From Abditibacteriales bacterium (GTDB lineage Bacteria; Armatimonadota; Abditibacteriia; Abditibacteriales; JANWYM01): a DNA stretch of 14,623 bases. Made by a program: the position numbers and the translations under genes. The notes under the pieces are model-generated. The model did no database searches and was not told where the DNA came from. It was given only the letters and a program-made list of their open reading frames with translations. The stretch lies in the NCBI GenBank assembly GCA_025055355.1, contig JANWYM010000029.1, positions 2,581 through 17,203 on the forward strand, written 5' to 3'. Positions 7,723 to 13,907 of this stretch are shown here, one piece after another. Position 1 is the stretch's first letter. Each line of letters starts with the position of its first letter.

Positions 7723-8964
7723 TCAATCATCGTCATCTCCCACGCTTTCCGCCAGCTTCTTCAAGTTTTCCGGCATCGAAATGCAGAAGACGATGATGGA
7801 CACGGTCAATGCCGCGATCGCGTAAAATAGGAAATACATCGGATAGATGACGCCGCTGCGCAGTTCGTAGCCGGCGTTGCCGTAGTTGCCTGAGGGCGTA
7901 TCGAGTTCGGTATAGAGGCGCACGTAGTAACGCCCGGGCTGCTTGATAACAAAATCGAACTGTGAGCGCAAGTCCCATTCATGCCACGGCCCGTCGGCGT
8001 CGTAACCCCTTTCATCCCAGAAGTCGCGCTGCGTGCCGACGAGTTCGACTTTGTCCTCTGACTCCAAGACCCCTGCCACCCACGCGGACGCTTGGGTCAT
8101 GGAGGCGTAAATGACCAGACGATGGACGCCGGGGTTGAGGTTGACCGGGCCGAACCGCACACCGTCGGCAGGGATGGAGCGCAAGGGAACCTCCCCGCGG
8201 CCGACCAACGTGCCGCCCCCTCGTGACACGCTCCAACCCATGAACGCCACGAGCGACAGGAACAGACAGACAGCAGCAAACATTCTCTGCGAGCGGCGGC
8301 GCTTTTCCCGTGCCTCGAGCGCGGCGAGTTCCTTCCGCAGCCCGAAGGCAACCAGCACCTCGCGGTCCGACAACATCCGGCTGCGATAGAACTCGATTTC
8401 ATCCTCGCTCCACTGCACGGTGTAAGTGATGTTACCGTAACCGGCATCCAGGTAGGCTACTTGGTCACCGACCTTGGCGGCGTAAGTCAACTCCCCTTCC
8501 ACGAAGTGAACGGTGGCGCGACTGATTTCCGTCACCATCACAGCGCCACCGTTGAGAACGAGGCGCGCGCCGGGGCGCAGCCGCGCCGCTTCGTTAGGGC
8601 CGATGGGGTTCTGCGGGACGAAGGTTTCCGTCAGTTTCCATCGCCCCTCGTCATATTCCAGAAAGAGGCAGTCGCCGTCGGCGGAGACGAGTTCAAACTC
8701 GTTCCAGTAGTAGGTGATGCCCTCCTCCACCATGCCCAGCACGACGCGCCCGGTCAGTTCATACTCCGTGCCGCGGATATGCGCCTTCATGCCCAAACGC
8801 AGAGGGGTAGGGTTGGGGAAGTGGCGCACCAGCACCTCCTCGACGCGTAACACCTCCACCAGACTGACCGTCGCGCCGCACTGCTGGCACTGCGCCGAAG
8901 CCGCGCCCTGCTGCAGTTGCACCGTCCCGCCGCACTTTTCGCACTTAACAACGCGCAGACGCAT
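7723..8964 (-). CDS. Zinc-ribbon DUF4178 membrane protein with extracytoplasmic domain
   Basis: This 413-aa protein has four parts. The first is an N-terminal zinc ribbon (C8-x2-C11 and C26-x2-C29). The second is a DUF4178-type beta-rich domain (about 55-205) containing Y-Y-W-N-E-F-E-L...D-G-D-C-L-F-L-E. The third is a membrane helix (229-245) after a basic EKRRRSQR stretch, a beta-rich region (about 250-370) resembling a jelly-roll or CBM-like sandwich, and a second helix (about 374-396). The last is an acidic DDDD end. The basic flank puts the zinc ribbon and DUF4178 domain in the cytoplasm and the sandwich outside. It is a diverged, membrane-anchored paralogue of the soluble protein encoded just before it. 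ATG 8964 has only a CAGGG immediately adjacent, so initiation may be weak or coupled. Function is not known. Confidence 0.85.
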   Translation of the reverse strand: MRLRVVKCEKCGGTVQLQQGAASAQCQQCGATVSLVEVLRVEEVLVRHFPNPTPLRLGMKAHIRGTEYELTGRVVLGMVEEGITYYWNEFELVSADGDCLFLEYDEGRWKLTETFVPQNPIGPNEAARLRPGARLVLNGGAVMVTEISRATVHFVEGELTYAAKVGDQVAYLDAGYGNITYTVQWSEDEIEFYRSRMLSDREVLVAFGLRKELAALEAREKRRRSQRMFAAVCLFLSLVAFMGWSVSRGGGTLVGRGEVPLRSIPADGVRFGPVNLNPGVHRLVIYASMTQASAWVAGVLESEDKVELVGTQRDFWDERGYDADGPWHEWDLRSQFDFVIKQPGRYYVRLYTELDTPSGNYGNAGYELRSGVIYPMYFLFYAIAALTVSIIVFCISMPENLKKLAESVGDDDD

Positions 8965-8982
8965 CCCTGAACAGCATGGTCA

Positions 8983-9046
8983 ATGGTTGAATGGTTAATG
9001 GTTGATGCGACGGCATGGCTGACCTCGACCATTAACCATCAACCAT
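8983..9046. repeat. Intergenic inverted repeat of ATGGTT words, overlapping the 3' end of the DUF4178 gene
   Basis: The arm at 8983-9002 (ATGGTTGAATGGTTAATGGT) is complementary to 9028-9046 with a single-base bulge, around a 25-base spacer. The right arm supplies the last codons (V-D-G) and stop of the upstream gene at 9039. The words resemble those before the first gene (14554-14623). Confidence 0.75.
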
Positions 9047-9653
9047 CAACCTCAACTTCTTCTCGTTCGATGACTTCTGCCACGCCGTATTCGATTTCGT
9101 CATCGCCGTATTCGAGGGCAGCGAGGCGTCCGCCGATGTTGCCGTCCACGAACTTGACGGTTTGCCCGACGCGCACGCGGAAGAACAGTTGTCCTTCCGC
9201 ACCCGCCACACGGGCGCGGCAGCGCTCGGTCACGAAGAACGGTTGACTGTTGATGTTTAGCCGCGAGCCGACGCGCACCGCGTCGAAGTCCGGCACCTCT
9301 GAGTAGAGGGGTTCGGGGCGGGACAGCGTATATGCGCCCTCCTCCTCTTCCAGCCACGCCACGCTGCCGTCGCTGAATTCCAGATACCACTCGTCCCAGT
9401 AACCGTCGTCGTTTTCAAACCGCACCCGCCCCAAAATGCGAAACGGCTTGCCGCGCAGTTTGCCTGTCGCGCCCACGCGGAAGCGCGTCGGGTAGTCGAC
9501 CAGTGCCGCCGTCTTGCCTGTCGGGTCAAGGCGGTCGTTCCGCACGGCGAGCGTGTTGCCGCAGTAACTGCATACCACCATCTTCACGAAACGATTCGCT
9601 AATTCGACAGGCCCTCCGCAGGAGGGGCAGTTGAGGGCTGTGGCTTGAAGCAT
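9039..9653 (-). CDS. Soluble zinc-ribbon DUF4178 protein
   Basis: This 204-aa protein has an N-terminal zinc ribbon (C9-P-S-C12-G-G and C28-S-Y-C31-G) followed by a DUF4178 domain with the hallmark G-Y-W-D-E-W-Y-L-E-F-S-D-G-S-V-A-W-L-E-E-E. ATG 9653 is preferred over the longer frame from 9731, because the extra codons run through the intergenic hairpin and overlap the E2-like stop, and the zinc ribbon begins directly after this start. A weak AGGTG lies upstream. The last residues are encoded by the intergenic repeat arm. It probably acts in the cytosol as partner of the membrane DUF4178 protein. DUF4178 has no assigned activity. The gene lies directly downstream of the dead E2-like gene, which makes it the physical link between the Ubl module and the polyamine genes. 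Confidence 0.88.
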   Translation of the reverse strand: MLQATALNCPSCGGPVELANRFVKMVVCSYCGNTLAVRNDRLDPTGKTAALVDYPTRFRVGATGKLRGKPFRILGRVRFENDDGYWDEWYLEFSDGSVAWLEEEEGAYTLSRPEPLYSEVPDFDAVRVGSRLNINSQPFFVTERCRARVAGAEGQLFFRVRVGQTVKFVDGNIGGRLAALEYGDDEIEYGVAEVIEREEVEVDG

Positions 9654-9674
9654 CGCATCACCTGCTACTTGCGA

Positions 9675-9714
9675 GATGCAGGGAGGCAGCAGGGGATTTT
9701 TGCCTCCCTGCATC
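9675..9714. repeat. Perfect 14-bp inverted repeat in the E2-DUF4178 gap
   Basis: GATGCAGGGAGGCA (9675-9688) is exactly complementary to 9701-9714 around a 12-base loop (GCAGGGGATTTT). On the transcribed minus strand the loop contains AAAA rather than a trailing T-run, so it is a strong hairpin but not a classical intrinsic terminator. It fills most of the 74-base gap. Confidence 0.8.
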
Positions 9715-9727
9715 CCTGTCCCTGCTC

Positions 9728-10513
9728 TCACTCGTCGAGGAACAGTATGTCCTCCTCCTCTTTTTTCCTCTTCTCCTCCTCGCTTATGATAGGTACACGC
9801 ACTACACGCGGAGGACGCGGGGGCGGCGGGGGCGGCGCGGGAGGTGGGGTGGGCGCGGCGGGCGCGGGTTCATCGCTGAGAAACTCAATGCCCTCTTCGT
9901 GATCCACCGGTGCATGGACGCGCGTCGCCGTTGGCATCGGAAAGGGGCGCGCCGGGATGACGCGGGCGGGGGGAGATGAGTCCTCGAAGACGATGACGTT
10001 CGACGGTTCAGCGGCAGCGGGCGGCTTGTCGCGCAGCGGGCGCGGGTCAAGCGGGAACTTGTAGTAGCCTTGCGAGCGCGTCCAGTCGGCGGCGTCGAGG
10101 TTAAGCGGGCGGGTCGTGTCAAAAATGGCGTAGCGAATCATGTCCCAGAGCCGCTCACACAGCGCGTCCAATCCCAAGCCCGGCACCCAGTCCTGTCCCC
10201 ACGCCCCAAAGAACACCTCGCCCTTATCGGTGACGTTGGGATGAAAGAACGGCGTCTTCCACTGAATCGTCGGCTCCAGCGTCGGGTAATACTCCCCCAA
10301 GGTGATCTCTACCTGATGGAACTCCGCGATAACCACCGGCGATCTGGGGTCTTTACGGGTCGCCCCCTTGCCGCGAAAGGTGAGGAGGTATCGCTCCGGC
10401 GGTCCGGGCGATTCGTCCGTCACCTGAAAATCGAAAATCGTGCTTTGCTCCCGCAACCGCCGCAGAGCGTCAAGGTCAGCACGCAGGCGTTCGTAACGAG
10501 ATACTTCCAGCAT
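9728..10513 (-). CDS. Inactive E2-like (UBC-fold, UEV-like) protein with proline-rich and SIM-like tail
   Basis: This 261-aa paralogue of the E2 at 13907-14542 is aligned from its first residues (RxxRLRxDxxALxRLxxxSxIxDF). It keeps the UBC core: P-P-E-R-Y-L-L-T-F, W-K-T-P-F-F-H-P-N (HPN 91-93), W109, L-C-E-R-L-W-D-M-I-R-Y and P-L-N-x-D-A-A. At the catalytic position it reads G-E-V-F-F-G, placing Phe101 where the other E2 has Cys98. Its only Cys (119) is in a helix and shared by both. It should therefore not form a thioester and may act like Mms2/Tsg101 variants. The tail (165-261) has a Pro run (223-235) and three acidic-hydrophobic motifs: NVIVFEDSS (172-180), GIEFLSDE (208-215) and EDILFLDE (254-261). 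ATG 10513 has AAGGGAGA upstream; the earlier frame from 10573 crosses the intergenic hairpin. Confidence 0.88.
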   Translation of the reverse strand: MLEVSRYERLRADLDALRRLREQSTIFDFQVTDESPGPPERYLLTFRGKGATRKDPRSPVVIAEFHQVEITLGEYYPTLEPTIQWKTPFFHPNVTDKGEVFFGAWGQDWVPGLGLDALCERLWDMIRYAIFDTTRPLNLDAADWTRSQGYYKFPLDPRPLRDKPPAAAEPSNVIVFEDSSPPARVIPARPFPMPTATRVHAPVDHEEGIEFLSDEPAPAAPTPPPAPPPPPPRPPRVVRVPIISEEEKRKKEEEDILFLDE

Positions 10514-10528
10514 GATAGTCTCCCTTGA

Positions 10529-10605
10529 AAATCGTCCTCGTCCTCCTCGTTCTCGCACTCCAGAAACGACCAAGATGAGGACAACAACGAGGACGAGGAC
10601 GATTT
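10529..10605. repeat. Intergenic inverted repeat, GTC/GAC-word type (copy 2)
   Basis: The arm at 10529-10551 is complementary to 10586-10605 apart from three extra bases. The spacer (10552-10585) shares TCTCG-ACTCC-AAACGACC with copy 1 at 5369-5422. On the transcribed strand it ends just before the ribosome site of the inactive E2 gene, the same placement as copy 1 before speD. The rest of the 129-base gap (to 10642) shows nothing else. Confidence 0.75.
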
Positions 10606-10642
10606 GCGTCGGTGGGGTGTCCCCGTGGGGACTGAACTCCGT

Positions 10643-11926
10643 CTATACGCTCGGCTTCTGAGATGTCAGTTTCGCCAACTCTTGCCGATACTTACGCGTC
10701 GTCGCGATGGCGGTGGCTAACGCCGCGATCGTCGCAAGGAGCAGTCCGCCTGTGAGAGCGACAGGCAACGTCAACGTGCGCGCCCAGAAGGTTTCTTTGG
10801 GCGGCTTGCCGCCCAGACGAGCAATCTCTCGCTTAAGACGGTTGTTCATGGCTTTGAGGTCGGCTACGTCCGCGTTGAGTCTCTCGACCTTCTCCGTCAA
10901 CGCCTCCACTTTGCGCTCCCTGGCTTTGAGTTTTGTCTCCAGGGATTCTTTGTTCTCCTTGTAGGCATCGCGTTCTTTAGCCAACTTGTTCTTCTCCGCG
11001 ATCCACGCCTGTTTTTCCTTTTGCAGTTCGCTGTTTTTCCGAATCCAGTCGTCTTCTGTGAACGGCAGGGCGAAGAACATCTCTTGAATCATCGTGCGCT
11101 GGTAAGAGACGTTCCACATCATCAGGGACTGCAACACCACGACGAGAAACAGCACCGCCAGCGCTAAATCCTTGAAGGTGATGCGGGACATATCCTCTAA
11201 CTCCTTTTCCGTCGTGACGCCCGTCAGGTAAGGGGACAGCGGGCGGGTCTGCAGCGCCTGCACAAGTTGCTGCAAGGCGACGCGCTCATGTCGCGGTGCG
11301 ACGAGGTGAAAGCCCGTGCAGCGGCGCAGCTTACGCCCGTTGCTGAGGTCCCAGTGGAAAAACCCCCGGTCGTTGGCGAGCGGGTCCACCACGAGCGCGA
11401 CATCCTGCGGACGGCTGAAAAAGTGGTCGTGGATGAAGCGGTCATAACTGGACATGAACACCGTCAGCCCCGGGTGCGTGTGATACCAGCCGACGATGTC
11501 CAGTTCAGGGGCGATGGCATCCTTTTCGCGGAAGAACGTTTCCCATGTCTGGTGCGTAAATTTCAGATGTGTGCCGCTATGCTCCACATGCTTGGCGGGC
11601 AAGGCTTTGACGATCAGGACGAACGGTCCGTTGCGCCCTTCATACTGCTTGCCCAACAGCACACCGCCGACTTCGTTCTCTGTGTCCTCGCGGGCGTGCG
11701 CTTCGATGTCCTCGCACGCGCTCTTGTCCAAGAAAATCGGCAAATCGGCGGGCGAGACCATGCCGACCGTCTGCGTCGCCAGCGAGCGGTCGCGGGAGGG
11801 TTCGACTCGCTTCTCCAGCGGGCGCACCTCCACCTCACCGAACTCCATGAGCGGCTCCCCATCCCCCAATGACGGCGGTGCGTCCAGGGCTGTGGATTGG
11901 ACGGATGGATTGTCCATCGCGCACAT
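10643..11926 (-). CDS. Membrane-anchored JAB/JAMM metalloprotease (deubiquitinase-like) with coiled coil
   Basis: This 427-aa protein begins with a flexible stretch (1-55), then a JAB/MPN domain (about 60-215) with a complete JAMM zinc site: E85 in NEVGGVLLG, H149-T-H151-P, S159 and D162. The family cleaves isopeptide bonds to, or the C-terminal tail of, ubiquitin-like proteins. A membrane helix (254-272) follows, then a long charged coiled coil (about 293-372, heptad-rich with many Lys/Glu), a second helix (385-409) and a basic tail. With the JAB domain inside, the coiled coil would be outside the cytoplasmic membrane. The start could be ATG 11926 or ATG 11917; neither has a clear ribosome site. 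The gene lies 49 bases after the E1 gene. The JAB part is clearly paralogous to the soluble JAB at 13305-13907. Confidence 0.92.
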   Translation of the reverse strand: MCAMDNPSVQSTALDAPPSLGDGEPLMEFGEVEVRPLEKRVEPSRDRSLATQTVGMVSPADLPIFLDKSACEDIEAHAREDTENEVGGVLLGKQYEGRNGPFVLIVKALPAKHVEHSGTHLKFTHQTWETFFREKDAIAPELDIVGWYHTHPGLTVFMSSYDRFIHDHFFSRPQDVALVVDPLANDRGFFHWDLSNGRKLRRCTGFHLVAPRHERVALQQLVQALQTRPLSPYLTGVTTEKELEDMSRITFKDLALAVLFLVVVLQSLMMWNVSYQRTMIQEMFFALPFTEDDWIRKNSELQKEKQAWIAEKNKLAKERDAYKENKESLETKLKARERKVEALTEKVERLNADVADLKAMNNRLKREIARLGGKPPKETFWARTLTLPVALTGGLLLATIAALATAIATTRKYRQELAKLTSQKPSV

Positions 11927-11933
11927 CTCAGGT

Positions 11934-11981
11934 GGTTAGGTGGTTAGGTGGTGACACCAGCAGCCACCCAACCGCCTAAAC
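11934..11981. repeat. Intergenic inverted repeat of GGTTAGGT words, overlapping the E1 stop
   Basis: Tandem GGTTAGGTG words at 11934-11951 are complementary at 15 of 18 positions to 11964-11981. The right arm contains the end and stop codon of the E1 gene (11976). The hairpin ends within ten bases of the start of the membrane JAB gene. Confidence 0.65.
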
Positions 11982-13145
11982 GCCCAACACTTTGGCTTTG
12001 TCTTTAGCCAACTTGAAGCACTTCGTCTCGCGTTCATTGACCATCCGCACGATGTCGTAGAGCGGAACGCCGACGCGGGACAGCGGTTGTTGCGCCAGGG
12101 GCGAATCGGGCGCGATGATGTGCGTCGTCTGCGGCTGAGACATCTCGCCGCAGGTGGGGCACTTGCCTTCTCTCATGCCGACCGAGGTGAGCGGGCGCAG
12201 CACCTCCCGGCTTGAGTCGCATTTGGGACAATACAAACTCACCAGCAAATCGCGGTCCAGGCGCAAACTGACGTCGCCGTCTATGTGCCCTGTCACGGCG
12301 TCGAAGAGGTCCGCGACCGAGTGTTCCTCGGCCGAAAGGTCTAACGCGATCGGTTCGGGATAGAACTCGTGGCTCAAGCAGTCCTCGCGTTTCGGATACC
12401 GTGTCGTGTAGAAGTTGTTCGCCACGCCGTTGAACACCATTGCCTGCCCCGCCTGCACCGGTAGGTCGTGGATGATCTTCAACGCCTCCTGCGTTTGCAG
12501 CCCGGCGATGATGGACGCAATCGTCGGCGCGGTCGGCACTTTGCCCTCGATCACATCGTCCCGCGTCAGCAGCGGGCAGGCATACTTGAGGTTAATCATC
12601 CTGTAATCGTTCTCCGTCATCGCGCACTCGTAGCACGCCGAGTCCGGGGGGATGAACACTTTCACGACGCCGGAGATTTCCTGAATGCCGCCATCCACCC
12701 ATGGCGTCCCGACCTTCCAGCAGCAGCGGTTGACCCACAGCCGCGCCGCGCGGTTGTCGAGGCAGCCGATCACCACATCGCAATCGGCGAACACGCCTAA
12801 CCCCACGTCGGTCATCACGTTGCCGTGCACGGCGAAGACACGGCAGTCGGGGTTGAGGTCCCGCACCGCCGCGGCGGCGACCTCCGCCTTCGAGCGTCCG
12901 CTGTGCGCTTCCCGATACAGCACCGCGCGCGTCAGGTTGGACGCCTCGATGGTGTCGTAATCAATCAGGTAAATGTAGCCGATCCCCACCAACGCGAGGT
13001 TCTTCAGCACCTCGTTGCCCAACGCCCCCGCGCCGACGACCATCACCCGTGCCTGCGCTAAACGCTCCTGGTCCCACCAACTGATGAGCCGCAGGCGGGC
13101 GTAGCGGTCTTGCATGTCAATGTAGAGCGGTCGGTCGGACATCAT
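11976..13145 (-). CDS. E1-like ubiquitin-activating enzyme (ThiF/MoeB/UBA superfamily) with C-terminal zinc ribbon
   Basis: This 389-aa adenylating enzyme should activate the C-terminal Gly of a ubiquitin-like protein with ATP. Its Rossmann core shows G-A-G-A-L-G (38-43), D62, S-N-L-T-R (69-73), K86 and the GCLDNR motif (127-132), all standard ATP-site elements. A C171-Y-E-C174 pair is a structural-zinc half-site. Cys190, in K-Y-A-C-P-L-L before the helix A-S-I-I-A-G-L-Q-T-Q-E-A-L-K, is the best candidate for the thioester Cys. The C-terminal region (about 230-389) is not a rhodanese or typical ubiquitin-fold domain; it has C306-P-K-C309 and C329-P-T-C332, a zinc ribbon. The protein opens MMSDRPLYIDMQDRYARLRLI, like MoeB/E1 N-termini. 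No ribosome site precedes ATG 13145, which abuts an intergenic hairpin. Neighbouring E2 and JAB genes support a Ubl pathway rather than thiamin or molybdopterin synthesis. Confidence 0.93.
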   Translation of the reverse strand: MMSDRPLYIDMQDRYARLRLISWWDQERLAQARVMVVGAGALGNEVLKNLALVGIGYIYLIDYDTIEASNLTRAVLYREAHSGRSKAEVAAAAVRDLNPDCRVFAVHGNVMTDVGLGVFADCDVVIGCLDNRAARLWVNRCCWKVGTPWVDGGIQEISGVVKVFIPPDSACYECAMTENDYRMINLKYACPLLTRDDVIEGKVPTAPTIASIIAGLQTQEALKIIHDLPVQAGQAMVFNGVANNFYTTRYPKREDCLSHEFYPEPIALDLSAEEHSVADLFDAVTGHIDGDVSLRLDRDLLVSLYCPKCDSSREVLRPLTSVGMREGKCPTCGEMSQPQTTHIIAPDSPLAQQPLSRVGVPLYDIVRMVNERETKCFKLAKDKAKVLGV

Positions 13146-13146
13146 G

Positions 13147-13200
13147 GGGTCAACGGGTCAATTGGTGCCTTGAGTCCTGGACCAATGGATCAGTTGACTC
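13147..13200. repeat. Intergenic inverted repeat abutting the E1 start
   Basis: The arm at 13147-13169 (GGGTCAACGGGTCAATTGG...) is complementary, with about five mismatches, to 13179-13200. On the transcribed strand it ends two bases before the E1 ATG, where a ribosome site would normally lie. Confidence 0.6.
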
Positions 13201-13227
13201 TGCAGACCGAGTGCGTTGCAAGTTCGT

Positions 13228-13283
13228 TGGTCGTCACGCAACGCATGGCGCCTCCAGGACGGCGATGGATCGCCTGACGACCA
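13228..13283. repeat. Second stem in the 159-base JAB-E1 gap
   Basis: TGGTCGTCA (13228-13236) is exactly complementary to TGACGACCA (13275-13283), a nine-base stem with a 38-base loop. It could form in the transcript between the soluble JAB and E1 genes. No other feature is visible in this gap apart from the neighbouring hairpin. Confidence 0.4.
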
Positions 13284-13304
13284 GCGCATTTGCAGTGCCA
13301 CCTT

Positions 13305-13907
13305 TCATACCTGACCCTCTGGCTTAGGCGTGGTTTCCGTCGTCGGTTCGCCGCGCACGAAGAAGAACCCACACGGTTCAACGTCCAGGTTGCGCCACTG
13401 GAAGAAAGCGAGTTGGTTGGCAATGGGATCCACGACCAGCGCGACCTGCCAGGGTTGAGAGAAGAAATGCTGATGAATGAAGCGGTCGTCCTCCGACAGA
13501 AACACGCCCAGATTGGGGTGGGTGTGATACCAGCCGACGATCTGTTTCTCCGGGAACTCTGCGTCGAGGCGGTCGTGGATGTCCGCCCACGCCGCGTGCG
13601 TGAACTTGAACGCGCCGACGCGGGACTCGCCGTAGCGGGCGGGGATCATGGCGTCCACCTCGACGTAATGCACGCCGCACCAGAGGTAATAGCCGCCGAC
13701 GAGGACACCCCCCACCTCGCGCCACAGGTCGGTCTTGGAGTAGTTGATGATGTCGCGCAGCGTCTTATCACGGATAAAAATGTGGAGGTCATCCGGTCGG
13801 ATGTGCCCTTTCTGCTCCCACTTTACACCGGGCGTGTCCACCGGGCTGACCTTGCGCTTGGGCTGCACGGTCTGGGTTGGACTGAATGTGACAGGGCTGG
13901 ATGACAT
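13305..13907 (-). CDS. Soluble JAB/JAMM metalloprotease (deubiquitinase-like)
   Basis: This 200-aa JAB/MPN-domain protein has an intact JAMM zinc site: E64 in REVGGVLVG, H128-T-H130-P, S138 and D141, in the order E...HxHx7SxxD. The motif predicts zinc-dependent cleavage of Ubl conjugates or of a Ubl precursor tail. The first 34 residues are polar and probably disordered; there is no membrane segment, so it is cytosolic. ATG 13907 overlaps the active-E2 stop as TGATG; a GTG three bases earlier is an alternative. No separate ribosome site is present, so it should be translated by coupling to the E2. It shares VGWYHTHP, DRFIHxHFFSxP and VALVVDP with the membrane JAB, showing duplication followed by acquisition or loss of the membrane part. 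Confidence 0.93.
   Translation of the reverse strand: MSSSPVTFSPTQTVQPKRKVSPVDTPGVKWEQKGHIRPDDLHIFIRDKTLRDIINYSKTDLWREVGGVLVGGYYLWCGVHYVEVDAMIPARYGESRVGAFKFTHAAWADIHDRLDAEFPEKQIVGWYHTHPNLGVFLSEDDRFIHQHFFSQPWQVALVVDPIANQLAFFQWRNLDVEPCGFFFVRGEPTTETTPKPEGQV

Noticed and set aside
8983..9046. Short-word repeats considered as a CRISPR array
   Set aside because: The words are 6-9 bases, vary, form one palindrome, and have no regular repeat/spacer length and no cas genes nearby.
9675..9714. Perfect hairpin considered as an intrinsic terminator separating the Ubl module from the DUF4178/polyamine genes
   Set aside because: On the transcribed strand no run of T follows the stem, and similar hairpins fill all the other gaps in the array, so it is not special to this boundary.
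11976..13145. E1-like gene considered as thiamin (ThiF) or molybdopterin (MoeB) synthesis enzyme
   Set aside because: No thiS, thiG, moaD or moaE genes are nearby, while E2 and JAB genes flank it on both sides; a Ubl role is far better supported.
13201..13304. Part of the JAB-E1 gap searched for a small gene, in particular a Ubl
   Set aside because: Frames are short and without a ribosome site or beta-grasp features; only a nine-base stem is visible.
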